Below are positions 5,324 through 7,391 of a stretch of 7,391 nucleotides of DNA, piece after piece. Each line of letters opens with the position of its first letter. The stretch's first letter is position 1. The DNA is from CAG-791 sp045546175. GTDB taxonomy: Bacteria; Bacillota; Clostridia; Lachnospirales; Lachnospiraceae. Made by a program: the position numbers and the translations under genes. The stretch is taken from NCBI GenBank assembly GCA_045546175.1, contig JAZQCI010000006.1:1-7391 (forward strand). The letters run 5' to 3'. Below the pieces are notes generated by a model. It searched no databases. It was not told the origin of the DNA and saw nothing but the letters and a program-made list of their open reading frames with translations.

Positions 5324-5947
5324 ATGGCAAACGTATCTGTTTATAATATGCAAGGACAGGAAGTCGGCAATATCGACTTAAATGATGCGGTCTTCGGTGT
5401 AGAAGTGAACGAGAGCCTGCTTCACATGGCAGTAGTTCAGCAGCTGGCAAACAATCGCCAGGGCACACAGAAGGCAAAGACCCGCTCTGAGGTTTCCGGC
5501 GGCGGAAGAAAGCCCTGGTGACAGAAGGGCACAGGCCACGCGAGACAGGGTTCCACGAGAGCTCCTCAGTGGAAAGGCGGCGGCGTAGTATTCGCTCCCA
5601 CACCTCGCGACTACTCCTTCAAGATGAACAAGAAGGAAAAACAGGCAGCAGTCAGAAGCGCTCTGACCGATCGTGTACAGCAGAACAAGGTCATCGTTCT
5701 TGACCAGCTCGCAATGAGCGAGTACAAGACCAAAGAGTTCGTCAAGGTTATGGAAAACCTTAAGGCGGCCGGAAAGACCCTTGTAGTTATGGCTGACAAG
5801 GATGAGCACGTAGTTAAGTCCGCAAGCAACATCCCTGCGGTAAAGACTACTCTTACATCCCAGATCAATGTTTATGATCTGATGAACGCCCAGACAGTGA
5901 TCCTTACCAAGGACGCAGTCGCCAAATTGGAGGAGGTGTACGCATAA
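5324..5947 (+). CDS. rplD: 50S ribosomal protein uL4, reading frame interrupted by one in-frame TGA
   Basis: Read through codon 66, the gene encodes 207 positions, the normal L4 length. Residues 1-65 carry the N-terminal part and SEVSGGGRKPW. After the TGA the frame continues as QKGTGHARQGSTRAPQW, GGGVVFAPTPRDYSFKMNKKEK and the full C-terminal globular domain to TAA at 5945-5947. The TGA stands at the invariant Arg of PWRQKGTG (E. coli R61), in the loop lining the peptide exit tunnel. Two codons on, K68 equals E. coli K63, a known macrolide-resistance site. L4 is an early 50S assembly protein and, in E. coli, the S10 operon repressor. AAAGGAGG (5307-5314) lies 9 nt before the ATG. Some annotation pipelines would call this a pseudogene, or split it at 5521 and 5624; ATG 5624 has no ribosome binding site. 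A sequencing error or point mutation (AGA or CGA to TGA) is most likely. Confidence 0.93.
5519..5521 (+). other. In-frame TGA at a conserved arginine codon of rplD
   Basis: The local codons are TGG TGA CAG AAG GGC. Both flanks match the L4 signature, so there is no frameshift. The stop is followed by C, a context known to favour UGA readthrough in bacteria. TGA is otherwise used as the terminal stop of rpsJ, rplC and rplW here. Confidence 0.95.
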
Positions 5948-6246
5948 TGGCAACACTGGAATATTATGATATTATTCTGAAGCCCATCCAGACCGAGAAA
6001 GCGCTGCAGGATATCGCAGAGAAGAGATATGCATTTTATGTTCATCCGCAGGCGAACAAGTTCCAGATCAAGACTGCTGTTGAGAGAATGTTCGAAGGCA
6101 CAAAGGTTGCCCGCGTGAACACTGTAAACTGCAGACCTAAGAAAAAGAGAAGAGGAATGGTCTACGGACAGACTGCAAAGCGTAAGAAAGCTTATGTTAC
6201 GCTTACTGCTGACAGCAAAGAGATCAATCTCTTCACCGGACTTTGA
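5947..6246 (+). CDS. rplW: 50S ribosomal protein uL23
   Basis: The 99 residues are typical for L23. Features are DIILKPIQTEKAL (8-20) with the family L-x-P-x-x-T-E-K motif, a region FYVHPQANKFQIKTAVERMF (30-49), a basic RNA-binding loop RPKKKRRG (63-70) and KKAYVTL (80-86). L23 binds domain III of 23S rRNA at the tunnel exit and is the docking site for trigger factor and SRP. Its ATG overlaps the rplD stop by one base (TAATG), and its ribosome binding site GGAGGAGGTG (5929-5938) is inside the rplD coding end, which implies translational coupling. This makes the interruption upstream in rplD potentially polar. The gene ends with tandem stops, TGA then TAA (6244-6249). Confidence 0.97.
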   Translation: MATLEYYDIILKPIQTEKALQDIAEKRYAFYVHPQANKFQIKTAVERMFEGTKVARVNTVNCRPKKKRRGMVYGQTAKRKKAYVTLTADSKEINLFTGL

Positions 6247-6309
6247 TAAATAAAAGCGGTGCAAAATTTTGCTTGTCAAAATGAATAAGCATGAAAAGGA
6301 GAACTAATC

Positions 6310-7143
6310 ATGGGAATTAAAAAGTATACCGCATATACACCCTCCCGCAGAAATATGACCGGTTCCGATTTCGCTGAGATCACCAAGAAGACTCCCGAGA
6401 AGTCACTTGTTTTCTCCCTGAAGAAGAACGCAGGCCGCAATAACCAGGGTAAGATCACCGTGAGACATCACGGCGGCGGAAGCAGAAGAAAATACAGAAT
6501 CATCGATTTCAGAAGACGCAAGGACGGAATCCCTGCAACAGTAATTGGTATCGAGTACGATCCCAACAGAACAGCTAACATCGCCCTGATCTGCTATGAA
6601 GACGGCGAGAAGGCATATATCCTTGCACCCCAGGGCCTCAAGGACGGCATGAAGGTTATGAACGGACCTGACGCAGAAGTCAGAGTCGGCAACTGCCTCC
6701 CTCTTGAGAAGATCCCGGTAGGTACAATGGTACACAACATCGAGCTTCACCCCGGCAAGGGCGGCCAGATGGTCCGCAGCGCCGGCGCAGCTGCACAGCT
6801 GATGGCTAAGGAAGGCAAGTATGCTACACTGAGACTTCCCTCCGGCGAGATGAGAATGGTTCCTCTGAACTGCAGAGCAACCGTAGGCGTCATCGGCAAC
6901 ATCGATCACAACCTGATCAACTACGGCAAAGCAGGCCGTGTACGCAACATGGGCATTCGTCCTCACGTTCGAGGCAGCGTCATGAACCCCAACGATCACC
7001 CTCACGGTGGTGGTGAAGGTAAGGCACCTGTAGGTCGTCCCGGACCGAGCACGCCTTGGGGCAAGCCTGCACTTGGTTACAAGACGCGTGGAAAGAAAGC
7101 TTCTGACAAACTCATCGTTAGACGCAGAGGCGGAAAGAAGTAA
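6310..7143 (+). CDS. rplB: 50S ribosomal protein uL2
   Basis: The 277 residues fit L2 (about 273-277). Landmarks are AGRNNQGKITVRHHGGGSRR (41-60), KYRIIDFRRRKDGIPATV (61-78), an SH3-like core with HPGKGGQMVRSAGA (147-160), and the C-terminal MNPNDHPHGGGEGKAPVGRP (225-244). H230 probably corresponds to E. coli H229, important for peptidyl transferase activity. L2 bridges the subunits and is needed for 50S association and tRNA placement. AAGGAG (6296-6301) lies 8 nt before the ATG. The preceding 63-nt gap holds a 12-bp palindrome, GCAAAATTTTGC (6261-6272), of unknown meaning. Confidence 0.98.
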   Translation: MGIKKYTAYTPSRRNMTGSDFAEITKKTPEKSLVFSLKKNAGRNNQGKITVRHHGGGSRRKYRIIDFRRRKDGIPATVIGIEYDPNRTANIALICYEDGEKAYILAPQGLKDGMKVMNGPDAEVRVGNCLPLEKIPVGTMVHNIELHPGKGGQMVRSAGAAAQLMAKEGKYATLRLPSGEMRMVPLNCRATVGVIGNIDHNLINYGKAGRVRNMGIRPHVRGSVMNPNDHPHGGGEGKAPVGRPGPSTPWGKPALGYKTRGKKASDKLIVRRRGGKK

Positions 7144-7154
7144 GGAGGATTACC

Positions 7155-7391
7155 ATGGCAAGATCATTAAAGAAAGGGCCGTTTGCAGACAAAAGCCTTT
7201 TGAAGAAGGTAGACGCTTTGAACGCATCGGGCAGCAAAGAGGTCATCAAGACCTGGTCCCGCCGTTCCACCATTTTCCCGTCTTTCGTTGGCCACACAAT
7301 CGCAGTGCATGACGGCCGCAAGCATGTTCCGGTATATGTTACAGAGGACATGGTCGGTCACAAACTCGGTGAGTTCGTTATGACAAGAACT
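7155..7391 (+). CDS. rpsS: 30S ribosomal protein uS19, 5' part only
   Basis: The first 79 codons are present before the window ends; the family is about 92 residues. The sequence starts MARSLKKGPFADKSLLKK and includes TWSRRSTIFPSFVGHTIAVH (33-52), then GRKHVPVYVTEDMVGHKLGE (54-73), all diagnostic of S19. S19 sits in the 30S head, contacts 16S rRNA with S13 and forms an intersubunit bridge. The ribosome binding site GGAGG (7144-7148) follows the rplB TAA immediately, and the 11-nt intergenic gap suggests tight co-translation. Position after rplB is the conserved S10 operon order, so rplV and rpsC are expected next. Confidence 0.97.
   Translation, partial: MARSLKKGPFADKSLLKKVDALNASGSKEVIKTWSRRSTIFPSFVGHTIAVHDGRKHVPVYVTEDMVGHKLGEFVMTRT

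Noticed and set aside
5519..5600. Selenocysteine insertion at the rplD TGA
   Set aside because: I see no convincing bacterial SECIS hairpin just after the codon, and selenocysteine has no rationale at an rRNA-contacting arginine.
5624..5947. Independent small protein starting at ATG 5624
   Set aside because: The sequence is the C-terminal part of uL4, has no ribosome binding site, and is in the same frame as the upstream part.
6261..6272. GCAAAATTTTGC palindrome before rplB as a terminator
   Set aside because: It has no loop, no following T-run, and lies between co-transcribed genes.
1..7391. Wholesale reassignment of TGA to a sense codon
   Set aside because: Only one internal TGA occurs in about six kilobases of coding sequence, and TGA ends rpsJ, rplC and rplW at normal family lengths. 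It is kept only as a question to test genome-wide.
1..7391. CRISPR array, tRNA or rRNA genes
   Set aside because: No regularly spaced direct repeats with spacers, no tRNA cloverleaf and no rRNA-like sequence were seen.

Overview
The window looks like the chromosome of a Clostridia (Firmicutes) member, most likely Lachnospiraceae-like. This is inferred from strong AGGAGG-type ribosome binding sites, mid GC content, heavy AGA use for arginine, and ribosomal protein sequences of Clostridia type. I ran no database search.

Layout. Positions 1-585 (minus strand) hold the first 195 residues of a class I SAM-dependent methyltransferase that runs off the left edge. Positions 586-893 are non-coding and unusually rich in inverted repeats (652-743, 754-795, 804-820). 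A TetR-family regulator follows (894-1487, plus). Next come a 30-bp palindrome (1580-1609), an extended -10 promoter and a compact two-hairpin leader, which lead into a PutP-type sodium/solute symporter (1721-3259). A strong intrinsic terminator (3345-3379) closes this unit. It sits inside a longer inverted repeat with perfect 23-nt arms.

From about 3511 to the right edge is the start of the S10 ribosomal protein operon: two tandem sigma-A-type promoters, a leader of about 310 nt with hairpins, rpsJ, an unusually long spacer of 322 nt, rplC, rplD, rplW, rplB and the first 79 codons of rpsS. These proteins (uS10, uL3, uL4, uL23, uL2, uS19) are co-assembled into the ribosome. In E. coli, L4 also represses this operon through its leader.

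The most striking observation is an in-frame TGA in rplD (5519-5521). It sits exactly where uL4 carries an essentially invariant arginine (E. coli R61), at the tip of the loop that lines the nascent-peptide exit tunnel. The reading frame on both sides is intact and fully conserved. A base-call error or single point mutation is the simplest explanation, but recoding should be excluded. Other points of interest are the structured rpsJ-rplC spacer, a tandem G.A hairpin and an SD-pairing structure in the S10 leader, a possible riboswitch-like leader on the symporter, and the hairpin cluster upstream of the TetR gene.
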